Source: Phialocephala subalpina (lineage: Eukaryota > Ascomycota > Leotiomycetes > Helotiales > Mollisiaceae). Taken from it: a stretch of DNA of 64,000 bases. Positions 34,809-45,813 of this stretch are shown piece by piece. The notes beneath the pieces are model-generated. The model worked only from the letters and a program-made list of their open reading frames with translations, made no database searches and was not told the DNA's origin. Each line of letters opens with the position of its first letter. The stretch's first letter is position 1. The stretch covers positions 1,118,528-1,182,527 of the forward strand of contig FJOG01000016.1 of assembly GCA_900073065.1 (NCBI GenBank), given 5' to 3'. Made by a program: the position numbers and the translations under genes.

Positions 34809-35012
34809 CCAGAGGGACATCTTGCGCCAAAATAAAACGCCGGCATAAATGACTCAGCGTGCCTCACTAAATTTCGGGGCTATTAGTCGCTAAATTTTCA
34901 GTATATCTTAGTACACATTACTGAATATCTAGGCTCTTAGTCGCTAAATTTTGATATATAGTAATATCCTTGCTGAATTTTCAGACTAGTTTGGCGCAAG
35001 ATGTCCCTCTGG
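34809..35012. mobile_element. MITE-like element with 23-bp perfect terminal inverted repeats
   Basis: CCAGAGGGACATCTTGCGCC(AAA) at 34809-34831 is matched by its exact reverse complement at 34990-35012. They enclose 158 bp of AT-rich, non-coding sequence. Inside, TTAGTCGCTAAATTTT occurs twice as a direct repeat (34883 and 34937). Size, perfect inverted ends and lack of coding capacity fit a miniature inverted-repeat transposable element mobilised by a DNA transposase elsewhere. I could not identify a clear target-site duplication. Confidence 0.7.
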
Positions 35013-35229
35013 CACTCCCTTGCTTTACAGAATTCGAGCCAAAAATACCCACCGGAACATGCAAACGGTCGTCACACTCTAAGCTTCACTGCCAGACTGC
35101 TCTAACCACGCCACGTGTAAGTACCCACTAAGAGCTAATCTGTAGCACCTGGCAGTATGCATCGTCCCGAGAATTGCTCATTCATCCATACCCAAAACCA
35201 CTAGACGAAAAATCACGAATTCATCTCAA
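35013..35229 (+). promoter_or_regulatory. Promoter-proximal region of the AAA ATPase gene
   Basis: Only ~0.2 kb separates the right end of the MITE-like element from the AAA start codon, so the element probably lies within this gene's promoter. No specific site is recognised. Confidence 0.35.
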
Positions 35230-38200
35230 ATGGACTCATCGGTTCAGAGCGGCCCAAATGGCCAGGAAATACGAACAAAAAACAGCAATGAAAAACGGTA
35301 TCAGGATTTTGAGCCGAAGCCGTCTCGTGCAGAAAAAGAGTGGGTCCGAATGAAAAATCTTGGGGACAAGAACACCAAAGTGAATGAGGTAATGGACCTC
35401 ATCGGACTGGAGGATGTGAAGCAACAGTTTCTTTCCATCCTAGCCAAGGAGAAGATACACGACAAGCAAAAAATTAAGGTTAAAAATGACCGATTCCATG
35501 CCGTGCTACTTGGAAATCCAGGAACTGGTACGAAGACAATGTTACCCTGAGCTAAAGGTTTCATGGAATTACTAATTCGGTGAAAGGGAAAACAACCATA
35601 GCAAAGCTATATGGCGAGTTCTTAGAGGAGATAAAAGTTTTGAATATAGACCGGCCAACGGTCTCTGGCAATTACTCCAACAATTACGAACCCATCCCAG
35701 ACCCTGACTTCAAGGCATTTCGCTTATTTTCGGGTGCAAAGCTCGCCATTCAAGGTGCTCAGCAAGCACAGGATGAAATAAAAGAGATTGCTGAGACAGG
35801 GGGTATTATCTTCATCGACGAAACATATCAGTTGTTGTCCCCGCACAACTCCAGCGTTGGTGCTGCGATATTGGATATAGTTCTTACAACGATGGAGGAA
35901 AACATCGGGAAGCTGGCTGTCCTTTTCGCTGGATACAATCGAGACATGCAGACATTCTTCGAACACAATCAAGGGCTGCGAAGCAGGATCCCATACACCT
36001 TCCATTTCCAAGACTTCAACAACGCCCAGCTTCTCACTATACTAGCGGCAAAAATTGAGGAGAAATACGGCCTGGACAACTCAGGTGAGCCAAAGATGAA
36101 GGTCGAAGAGGAGATTGATGGCCGCTTGATGAAGGTCAAAGCGGGGAAAGATAGCCGCTTAATGAGAGTTGTGATTCGCCGCCTCGCTGCCGGTCGCGAT
36201 TTGAGAGGATTTGGAAACGCCAGGGCAGTTGAGAATTTGCTGGCGCAGATATCCGAGCGACAGGCAAGAAGGCTTGCAGAAGAAGAGAGATCTAAAAAAG
36301 AGAAGGCGAAAGAGGACCTGGAAGAGTGGAACAAAAGACATGACGAGAAAGTAGACAGGGAGAAACTGAAGGAGCAGCTCAAAACAGAAAAGGAGGAGAT
36401 TAAGCAGGGCAGGATACGTCTCCACGAGGAGTTGAGGCAGCTCAGGGATCGTAAGACTGAGTTGACTAAACAAGTGATTGACTACAAAAAAGGTAATCAG
36501 GGCAGTGCCGATGATGAGGAAGCTTCCAAGGATGAAAATTTAACAACAGATGCAGCGGCTGGTGTTAAGAATGATAGTAACATAGATGAAGACGGTGAAG
36601 ATTGGCAGCTGAGAGGCATTGAGCTTGATGAAACGGAAAACGACACGGAGACAGAGAGCGAAAAACCAAACGACAACGTCACCCTCGATGATGATGCAAT
36701 TTTCTGTTTCACTCGCGACGATCTCATTGGGCCGCCCCCATCCACGGCTGAGAAAAGTCTGGCTTATTCTGAGCTTCAGAAATTGACTGGGCTTAAATCA
36801 GTGAAACTGGCCGTGGATACGATGATTGGAATGTTGGAGACTAACTACGAGCGGGAACTGGAAGAATTATACCCCCTTACACTATCTCTGAACCAAGTGT
36901 TCTTTGGAGCGCCCGGGACTGGAAAGACGACTGTCGCCAAGCTATACGGACAGATATTGTCAGAACTCGCCCTATTGAGTGACGGAGAAGGTATGTTTGT
37001 ACAAATTTTCTATGCGAGATCTAGACATACTCTGCACCGCCGTAGAGCTCGCTAATGGCTGACAGTGGTGGTCAAAAATCCTTCCGACTTCATCGGCAAC
37101 GCTGTTGGTGTGTCCGAAAGCAATACGAGAAACATTCTCGCTGCCACTGTTGGCAAGGTCTTGGTCATCGACGAAGCTTACATGTTGCACTCTGGTATTC
37201 ATAGCCAGGGATCGTCGTACGGGACCTCAGTCATCGACACCATTGTAGCTGAGGTACAAGGAATTCCAGGTGATGATCGATGCATTATCCTTGTAGGCTA
37301 TGAAGACCGCCTTAAGGAGATGTTCCAGAACGCCAATCCTGGCCTCGCCCGTCGTTTCCGTATCGACAGGGCATTTCGGTTTGAAAACTTCAACACAGAG
37401 GAGCTAATGAAGATATTGAAGAAGAAAATGGACGATGAAGACATCAAAGCTTCGCCACAGGCACTGAAAGTGGCCCAAGATGTGCTTGAGAGGGCTCAGA
37501 TGCGCGCCAACTTTAGCAATGCCGGCGATGTAGTCACGCTACTCGACACCGCAAAGATGAACTTTCAGGCACGAATCCAGAATATCGTTCCGAGACCCGT
37601 TGCAGGCGAGTTCCAAAGGGAAGACTTTGATCTTGAGTGGAATCGCAGAGCTGATGCTGCTGAGAATTGCAGCAAAGCTCTTGAAGGGAAGGTCAGCCAG
37701 AGTTTGGTAGTGAAATTACAGGAGTGGATTCACTCGGCCAATGATGCAAGAGAGTTGGAAGAACACCTCTCGGATTCTGTGCCATCCAGAATCATGATCA
37801 AGGGACCACCAGGTCAGTGCGTGTGAGCTATGTCTACAATACAAATACTATTCGCGGCGATAATAACGACTAACCATATTTGTTCGCGGGTTTAGGAACC
37901 GGAAAGAAAACAACTGCACGACAAATCGCCAAGGTCTTCTACGACATTGGATATCTTGCAACTGATGAATTAGTTACCAAATCTGTGTCGGATCTACTTG
38001 GGCAGTACGTTGGGCACACGGCACCGAAAACAAAAGCACTACTCGAAAGCTGCCTAGGCAAAACCTTATTTATTCACGATGCAGAGCGTCTTGCAGAGCA
38101 TTCTTCATATGCTGCTGAAACCGTGGCCGAGTTCGCATCACTACTAGATACGCCGAAGTACTTTAACAAGATGGTTTTGGTCTTCGCTGGAACGCCTCAG

Positions 38201-39183
38201 GACATGGAAAATCTGATGTCTACAAGGCCAGCATTGTCACAGCTTTTCAGAGATAACATGGTTTCCGAGCCTCTCACCCCTGACGAGTGCATGGCCCTCC
38301 TTTTCAAATTACTGGAGGACAAGAGCATTTCTGCTCCATTCTTGAAGGAACCAGCGAGTAAAGATTACATGGAGACAAAGGTACTAATGGCCAGATTGAC
38401 AAAATCGCCACTGTGGAAGAACGCTACACATGTTGGAGATCTGGCTAAGCAAATGGCTACCCCAGTTCTCGCTACATGGCGGGCCAACAAGCGTAAACAA
38501 CACGAAGCCAAGACCAATGGTACAAAGGACGAGAACGGCCGTATGTTGTCGGCTGAGCAGGCAATAGACTGTCTCGACAAGATGCGCATCAATCACATTG
38601 CCAGACTCAAGGAAAACAAACGCCACAAAGGTACTAATGGCCAGATTGACAAAATCGCCACTGTGGAAGAACGCTACACATGTTGGAGATCTGGCTAAGC
38701 AAATGGCTACCCCAGTTCTCGCTACATGGCGGGCCAACAAGCGTAAACAACACGAAGCCAAGACCAATGGTACAAAGGACGAGAACGGCCGTATGTTGTC
38801 GGCTGAGCAGGCAATAGACTGTCTCGACAAGATGCGCATCAATCACATTGCCAGACTCAAGGAAAACAAACGCCCCACTCTCAGAGTAACTCGGCCTTTA
38901 GCCCGCTTGACCCTTTATCATACCCCAAGCCTGAGCGCGAAAAGGGCGTCTCGGAAGAAGAGTTCCAGCGCGTCCAGGAAGAATACAGAAGCAGCATTGA
39001 GGACGCCAAGAAAAAGTCAAAAGCGGATCAAGCTTATGAACAGAAAAAGAAGAAGCTGCTGATGGAAATGGAGCGCTGCCCCGCTGGCTACGAATGGTAT
39101 AGGAAAGACAATATGTGGCATTGCCGGGGCGGTTATCATGATATGTCTGATGAAGATATTGTGGCGAAATTGATACGGAGTTG
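35230..39183 (+). CDS. Triple AAA+ ATPase (CbxX/CfqX-like) with disrupted 3' end
   Basis: Exons 35230-35527, 35587-36990, 37066-37812 and 37896 onward. Three AAA modules follow one another. Module 1 has GNPGTGKTTIA (restored across intron 1) with IIFIDE; module 2 has GAPGTGKTTVA with VLVIDEAY. Module 3 has GPPGTGKKTTA with LFIHDAE, where the Walker B acid pair is HD, so it may not hydrolyse ATP. A Lys/Glu coiled coil (~residues 330-420) links modules 1 and 2. Reading on from 37896 closes at a TAA at 38696-38698 inside a 250-bp tandem duplication (1083 aa). Beyond it, one frame (38870-39183) is clearly coding and ends with CPAGYEWYRKDNMWHCRGGYH. Whether splicing rejoins it or the gene is damaged cannot be decided. 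Such multi-AAA proteins are frequent in fungi and of unknown function. Confidence 0.85.
38375..38874 (+). repeat. Perfect 250-bp tandem duplication within the AAA gene
   Basis: Bases 38375-38624 and 38625-38874 are, by eye, identical throughout, and flanks differ at once (GGAG before, CCACTC after). The unit encodes the end of AAA module 3 in its first copy (MARLTKSPLWKNATHVGDLA, then MLSAEQAIDCLDKMRI). Because 250 is not a multiple of three, the second copy is read in another frame and meets TAA after ~70 bases. The lack of any divergence means it is very recent or an assembly artefact. Confidence 0.9.
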
Positions 39184-40529
39184 AAATAAAATGAGGACGT
39201 TTTCTGCGCCGTACTTCAGCGTAATTTACGTCCCCCTGTGTACTTTGCCTCGGCTTCCCACCCTATATTTGGCCGTTCTCCTCTTACAACAAACTAAGGT
39301 AAGACAAGTACGAAATGAAATACTATTATGTAGGGTTGAGATATTTGTAATTTCGTCAAAGTTCCAGTTGTACTACGGGATTTTCGCTTCGCAGGGATGT
39401 CGGTTATGGCCAAGCCGGGATCATGCAGCTGCCAGGCTTGCCAATGACATGCTCAACAATGTTCTGGGGTGCAAGCGAACGAACCCACAGCACAATCGAA
39501 GCTCGCAGCCTTGATCATAGTCAGTTCGTGTTGGAAACCCTTTTTATTATTGGGTTAATTCCAAACTTGGATCTCACTCCCTATAAAACGATGGCCGAAG
39601 GAAGGCTGGAGTGCTTCTGCAGGCGGTCCGCTGCAGGCTTTCCGCTCTCCATATGCCGCATGTTGGTGATGAAAGGGCGCACCATAGCGGCCAAAAGTAT
39701 CAGTGCCGATTTTTCTCAACTTTTGATACTCACACTCCACTCCTTAGGGAATATTACAGCGCATGCACCCTAAAATAATAGCGCACTATGCCCTATAACT
39801 TAGCGCATCCCAGCGCTCCGCATGCCTTCAGTGCTTTATGCTTCAGCGCATTATCTCAGCCTATGTTACAGCACATAAGAGTGTATGCCGCAGTTACTAC
39901 ACCTTAACGAGGTAATGCTTTAATGTGCACTATACTACAAACTATAATAGCGCACTGTACTTTATTCCTTTAGCGCACCGTAGCTTAAAACTATGCTATG
40001 GCGTGCTGAGTTCTAGTGCTTATAGGAATTAATTTAAAAAGTTTATAGTGTGGCTTTAATACTTAAAAATGCGGCCTTATTGCTTATCTTTTATACTCGC
40101 GTTTGACTTTATTTTTAATTTACAATAATAATAAAACTACAAATATAAATCATATTTTTAGAGCACTATTTAAGACGCATTAAATAAAGCTTTTAAATAG
40201 TGCTATATTTTTATCTTTGCGATAATTTTTATGAGTTTATAAAATAAATAAGTTGGGTTTAAGTGCGGCGTTTATAGAAAATGGCCACTGATACTTTTAG
40301 CCGCTATGGTCCGCCGTCGATAATAAGCTTCACGGCCTGCTCCTTCGAAAGTAACTATAGATGCTCGAGCTAGCGAAACCTACCTATCCCGTATTATCAG
40401 CAAAAGCCTCCGCTATGGCGATTTGGTGGGATGCCCCTGTATCATAATGATATTACGTATTTCTACTTATATATAACAAATACTACAGCACTGGTCTGGC
40501 CATCGCCTCAGACCCCAACCGTCGATCGT
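39184..40529. repeat. Non-coding, degenerate GCGCA-rich and AT-rich sequence
   Basis: From about 39750 to 40020 the words AGCGCA, GCGCAT, GCGCAC and CAGCGC recur at irregular 20-60-base spacing, separated by TATGCT/CTATAA-like words. From 40020 to 40260 the sequence is AT-rich. This looks like a decayed transposable element rather than a promoter. No gene is supported. Confidence 0.4.
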
Positions 40530-41110
40530 GTTTTGAAGTTGTGAGGGCGAGAGCTGAGTTGTTGGTCGAGGGTTACCGACTGAAGAACGATCAATCGCAC
40601 GCGTCGCACTCGAAGGTGTGTGCTGTTGTGTCGAGGCTGCTCGAGGGCTTGCTATTTAATGACCGCTCGCGCTCGTATATTGGAGCGTGAGTTGCTGAAT
40701 CAAAATGTTGCTGAAGTGGATTTCAACCGAATAGTCGATGATATCCCTTGGCCAATAGATGAACTACTCCCTCTCTGCCATCCGGACTCCAGCATGGGCA
40801 ACATCTTTGTTGATGATGACTTTAATATCACTTGGCTTTGGGAGAGTTCTGCGCTTGTAACGACGGTGTTTATTATGATGAGTTTAAGAAGTATTTCAAT
40901 GGGCCGGCTTTGGTGGATCAAACCTGTATGGTTATGCAGATGACACAGTGGGAAGCCTTAGTCTTGAGCCCAACGTTCAGAGTTCGGAGTAAGAGAGGCG
41001 CAGGAGAATCTGGGACGGCGGTGGAGAAGCTAAGCAAAGAATTGGGATTGGAAAGGTTTTTTTTGCGGGCAGGATTGTTGGTCTCAGTGAGCAGTATAGA
41101 GCTAGAGTAG
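40530..41110 (+). pseudogene. Broken aminoglycoside-phosphotransferase (APH)-family kinase
   Basis: Fragments in successive frames align with one APH-type kinase. VVRARAELLVEGYRLKND and SKVCAVVSRLLEGLLFND come first. A frame change leads to ARILERELLNQNVAEV, DDIPWPIDELLPL and the catalytic-loop motif CHPDSSMGNIFVDDDFNIT (His-x-Asp-x4-Asn). Another change leads to YYDEFKKYFNGPALVD. At least two frameshifts and stops exclude a working enzyme, and the usual Asp-Trp after the catalytic loop has been lost. An intact member of the same superfamily lies at 46627-47600, but the two belong to different subgroups. Confidence 0.65.
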
Positions 41111-41588
41111 TCTGAAGAGAAAGTCTTAGTAAGAATAATCTAAATTTGTTATATTTGTGCCCCGCTGGCCCTTGGTCGGGTTTAGTTGGCATCCGATCTT
41201 TCTTTTTGGAGTGTCCGTTGACCGGCAACACGTAGTGACTTGCAAGGGGGCTAAAATTAGCGATTTGGCGACAGGTCTATGTTAGTATCAAGCATTTACC
41301 GTAGGAGGGTATCAACGTCTTCCGCTAGCATATTAACTCATTCAAGTCACGGTGAGCAAATGCCCAAAAGCCCCATATTTTCCTCTTTAGATTTATATGC
41401 CGCGCCTGAAAAGAAGAAGTGGATGATTCTCGCACACAAGTTTGAATTCTGCTGCTTTTGTAGTACATGCTGAGTTGGACCTCGGCCATCGAAAAACATC
41501 TGTGGAAAAAGATTTCAGATGAGACCAACGCTTCTCCTTTACCCATCTGACGCTCAACTCATATCTCACATAACTCTCCATACTTGAT
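41111..41588. other. Intergenic, no supported gene
   Basis: Between the kinase remnant and the last, 5-nt exon of the esterase gene. No coding signal or repeat was recognised. Confidence 0.5.
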
Positions 41589-42435
41589 TCACGCTATGAA
41601 TACGGTCAGCTTCTCCAACGAACCAGACTCGCACTTCAAGCAACATACCTGTAAGCTTAGATTTGACAAAGCTATAGGCTGCACTGCCATACTCAGCGCC
41701 ATAACCTTGGTGGGTAGCCGCGTTATCGCCATCACAGCAATATGGATCGGCTGCGTCGCAATATGATTGGATCTTGGAAGCACTTGGGCAGCTGAAGCCG
41801 GAAGCACGGGCATCGAACTAGAAAATCGTCAGATAGGGGCATGCTTATTTGTTTTGCTTCTCTTACTCCCCCAGCCGTGCATGTGCCAACATCGTAAGAA
41901 AGGCCATAATGATACATTGGATCACCCATGAAGATAGCGGCCTTAATGTTGCTGATAGCTGCAGTGCTGAATAGCACGGCAGTGTTTGTGATCCCTTGAT
42001 TGGGATCTCCACCGCCACAAAGGGCAACATCAAAGATCTCGGAGCCCTGACTGATTCAGCTTGAAATTCTACATTATTGATCGTAACGTATACCTGAGAA
42101 TATCCAACAAGGACAAGCTGGGTACTAGGGCACTCCGCTGCGTAGTTGTTCACGGCGGTAACAGCTGCAGAGACACCTGCTGCCACAGATTCGGAGTAGG
42201 TATCACCTCCACAAGAGGATTGACCGCCACAGGCAGGGTAAACAATAGCTTCTGCGGTTGACCCGGAATAGCCATTCAAGATGTCGTCAACTACGGTGAT
42301 TGAGGAGCCATAACCGGCCGCGGCAGTAGTCTCACGAGCGCCAAAGACGTGAATGTCTGGACAGCTGGCTCGTCCCTCCAATGGAACAGCAACAACACCT
42401 GCGGCAAGCACTATGGCGGCGATCGGGGACTTCAT
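41589..42435 (-). CDS. Secreted CE5 acetylxylan esterase (cutinase-fold)
   Basis: Four exons (42435-42094, 42046-41867, 41817-41649, 41593-41589) encode 231 aa; the last exon is only the CG of the final alanine codon plus the TGA. A signal peptide (MKSPIAAIVLAAGVVAVP) is followed by SCPDIHVFGARETTAAAGYG. The nucleophile lies in GYSQGSE, split exactly by intron 1. The DPYC and THQGYG motifs supply the catalytic Asp and His. Disulfide cysteines (CGGQSSCGG, GTCTAGG) are in family positions. Acetylxylan esterases remove acetyl groups from xylan and so expose it to xylanase. A GH11 xylanase gene is the next gene on the right, in divergent orientation, which supports xylan breakdown rather than cutin. 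No cellulose-binding module is present. Confidence 0.93.
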
Positions 42436-43691
42436 GTTGACAAATGCGTAGAGTGCAGTGTTCTTGGCTTTGAGTGAAGTTGCTCAGGCGGATGATTCGA
42501 AAGAGTGGCAGAGATAGAATAGAATATATACACGCAAAATTACTTGCTCCTCGATGTCCGTACAGAACTTGCTTGAACAATTTCGTTCTTCTGGGAAACT
42601 CAGACGCAGACGCCATATGCCAATCCTTAAGACTAGCCCGAGGAGATCATAATTCAAAGGGATGAGCTACTCCGTCCCCGCAGCCATTCGACCGAGAACG
42701 AAGGAACTAGACGGAGCAGAGATTTTTCACGATCAAAAAGCTGAGTTGCGTCGTGTTGAACATGTTTCTTAAATTGAAGCTTATTTTGGTGCAGGATTCG
42801 GATCAATGTACATGCATGGCCCTCCGCCGCTAATTTTCGGCGAATGTTCCACCAGTTGGTAGTGTCAGTCATTTCGCATCGGTTGCTGGTTTTCCTCGTG
42901 GCCTGTGTTTCCGAACCCCTAAATGGCTTAAATGCAGGTGCTCCAAGATCGACATGGTACAGGGGTCACAAGGCAACCAAGCTTTAGTTAGAGATATAAC
43001 GGTGTTTAATGCTCCGTGGACTCTGTCAGGAACTAAAATATCGAATGACGAGAGAAGATTACGCAGTAGTTGAAACCTCGAAACGCACGATGTCCTTAAA
43101 TCAGGGGGTAATATAAGCGAATCACGCCTCATGTTTCGGTTAAAGTGAGGGGAAGACTAGTAGGAGTGATCGCAATAGGCATTTCGGCAGACAGGAACAT
43201 CTTCCCAATACGACTCTGACCTCGAAGATGTCTTGAATCAATTCAATTGCAGCTGGAAGAAGGCACAAAATAGCTAGTTCTATGTGCTCGCTTAAGGTTA
43301 CAGCATTTAGGCAAATAACTGCCGACCCCGCAGCCCCGCATCACCCAGGTATTTCTTAATGCACCCCACAATGCAACACGTCACCGAAAGGCTTTAAAAC
43401 TGGCAGGCTAGTGATCGGCCTGGGTTCCTTTACCCGTCGGGAGGTCTAAAATTCCATGTTGTGGGCTCTTGAAATTCCACCTACTGTAGAAGACATGGCT
43501 CGCAATTTCGCAAAGCCTGTTATCTGAAGAAGGCTGAACATTAGACCAAGTTTGAATAGTTGGGCAAGAGAAGCTGTCAAGATGGGGACTTACAAGTACG
43601 CAGTAGAATAAATACCAAGGACTTCGCACGCAAGACTCCTGCCCTTCGCCTTCATCCAGCATTCACAATCAAACTCCATTATACCTTCAAG
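42436..43691. promoter_or_regulatory. Divergent promoter region of the CE5 / GH11 pair
   Basis: About 1.26 kb lies between the divergent esterase and xylanase start codons, with no supported gene. The xylanase side has a pyrimidine-rich leader ending CTTCAAGATGG. It could carry sites for a xylanolytic activator, but I cannot point to a certain one. Confidence 0.4.
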
Positions 43692-44474
43692 ATGGTTAAC
43701 TTCAAGTCCTTCCTCGTTGCTTCCATGGGCGTGGCGGGCGCTCTTGCGGCACCACATGAGCTTGCTCCACGCGACACAGTTGTTACAACAAGTACAACAG
43801 GCACCGCCGGCGGGTACTATTACTCTTGCTACATCGAGAGTGGTAGTGGTGTTACGATGGACATTGGAACCGGCACTTATGATCTGACTTGGACTACAGC
43901 GTCTGAGGACGTCGTAGCCGGCATCGGCTGGTCAACTGGAGCCGCTCGGTAAGTGACTTTTATCTGGTAGAAATATCAACCACTCCAAGCTAACTTGAAT
44001 GCTCTTCTAGTACCATCTCTTACACAGGCTCCATCGATGCTACTGGCGATAGCTTGCTGGCATTATACGGTTGGACCACGTCGCCACTCGTGGAGTATTA
44101 TGTGATTGAAAAATACGGCACATACAATCCCGGTTCCGCAGGTACTTTGAAAGGTACTGTCACCAGTGATGGAAGCGTCTACAACATCTACGAGGCAGTC
44201 CGCACCGATGCTCCCTCTATCGAAGGCACTGCAACCTTCAATCAATATCTCTCCATTCGCCAGTCAGAACGTACCAGTGGAACTATCACTCTTGCCAACC
44301 ATTTTAACGCATGGGCAGCGCTTGGATTGGTAAGTGAACCTCCATCTCGCCCTTCAAAACTAGAGTCGTAACTAATACTTGTGCACCGGTCAGAATCTCG
44401 GCACCTTCAATTACCAGATCATGGCTACGGAGGGCTATGAAAGCAGTGGTTCTTCTTCCATCACTTTCACTTGA
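43692..44474 (+). CDS. GH11 endo-1,4-beta-xylanase, secreted
   Basis: Three exons (43692-43948, 44011-44329, 44394-44474) encode 218 aa, the normal size of a single-domain GH11 enzyme. A signal peptide ([20 protein letters not shown]) and a short pro-region with HELAPRD come first. The jelly-roll follows: [36 protein letters not shown] (with the nucleophile Glu in EYYVIE), [18 protein letters not shown], and [14 protein letters not shown] with the acid/base Glu. It cleaves beta-1,4-xylan internally outside the cell. The stop follows SSITFT directly, with no carbohydrate-binding module. It pairs with the CE5 esterase on its left. Confidence 0.95.
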
Positions 44475-45813
44475 GCAAGCTTGCCAGTCAGCAATTGTCA
44501 TAATCGAGTATTGAAGGTGTACTGAGTCAGTCTGTCATGGAAATGAAACTGCTTTGCATTGTCGGGATCATAAGGACATCTCTGTTCAAGTGCTCCATTA
44601 TGTGAGAGTTGGATATACTCGATTGAAATGCGTTGGTGAATATCGGGTGACTTGAGCCAATTTCTCTCTTTGAAAAACTTGCCTGTTCTTATTTCTTGTT
44701 ACACACCCTCTCTCTTCCGAAAAAGAAAAGGGAAATTAGAAGATCCTTGCACGCAGAGTCTGAAATGCACGTGTCCAGCACGTGTTGAGTGGTCTTTACC
44801 CCGCAACCGGAAAAAAAACTTCAAAAATAAACATACAACAGCAGGTATTCGCTGATGGTCACCCACTCAACTACTAATCTGCCGATCTAAAGCTTGTGCG
44901 TGGCAGAGCGGACGGAATGCCCAATCTTCCTCAGTCTGCGGTGCAGCGAGATCAGATCGTAGATCCAGTGATTGACTCCCTGGACCTGGGAACCGAGATT
45001 TCGTTGCTGCTTTTTCAAAAACTCAGAAGCAAGCACGTGAATCACAGTACGTGTCATCGGTCGGATCACATTCCGAGGTTTGCCCATAGGCGGCTGTCTC
45101 GGTCGTGAACGAAGCTCGTAACTCATACGAAGTAGGTGGCGCTCATCCACGAAAGTCAAGCGGTTAGAAATGATTCGACACAACAGGGCTTTCGTGTATC
45201 GCATAGCCCCCAAATTCAGCCTCGTACGATCCACGACACTCCATAATTTCCCAGCTGCAGATGTTTGGCCCGTGTTACGCTATGCAGCGATGTTGCGAGG
45301 GTTGCCGCGCGCTTTGCCTGCTCGGCAACCCTGGATGCAGAGCAGTTATTTACTGAAATCTGACTTCTGACCGCTTGGCGCTTCAATAGCCAGTGGCCGT
45401 CAAATGTGTTTCATACTTCGGGGTCGAAGTTATGGCCACAAATGAACAATGAGCGTCTATCATTCATTTTCACTACCTTGAAACTTCAAGATGTCTCTCC
45501 ATAGCCTTCAAATAGGCAACATAGTCGAAAGAACCAACATAGGAACCAACGCGAGCAAATAACACCGGCCGAGTTCTCTCAAGTCTAGAGATATATAATG
45601 ACAGACCTCCCAGGAATAAACTTTTTATTATCCATCAGACATTAGGAGTCTCTTCAATTGTTCATTCAACACTACTTCACAATTCAAATACATCTCGAGA
45701 AAAGCACTTGCTTTTGACGAATATATCTTTTAAAGTTTGCTCCTTCTTTCGGAATTAACAGCTAGGGAAGCATTTACTAACGCGCCAGCCAGAATCCTTC
45801 ATTTCATTTCAAA
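44475..45813. other. Intergenic, no supported gene
   Basis: About 1.3 kb with no coding signal. It includes an ACCCCGC word at 44798, a paired cacgtgt/cacgtgt region near 44768-44783, and a CT/CAA-rich leader just before the broken gene at 45814. Confidence 0.5.

Noticed and set aside
38541..38604. Intron starting at GTATGT inside each copy of the 250-bp duplication
   Set aside because: A 64-nt intron to CCAG would make the repeat unit 186 coding bases and keep frame between copies, which is attractive. However the removed segment (MLSAEQAIDCLDKMRI) looks like conserved AAA C-terminal coding sequence, and the result still ends at an early stop (NAPLSE) without reaching the CPxGxxW tail.
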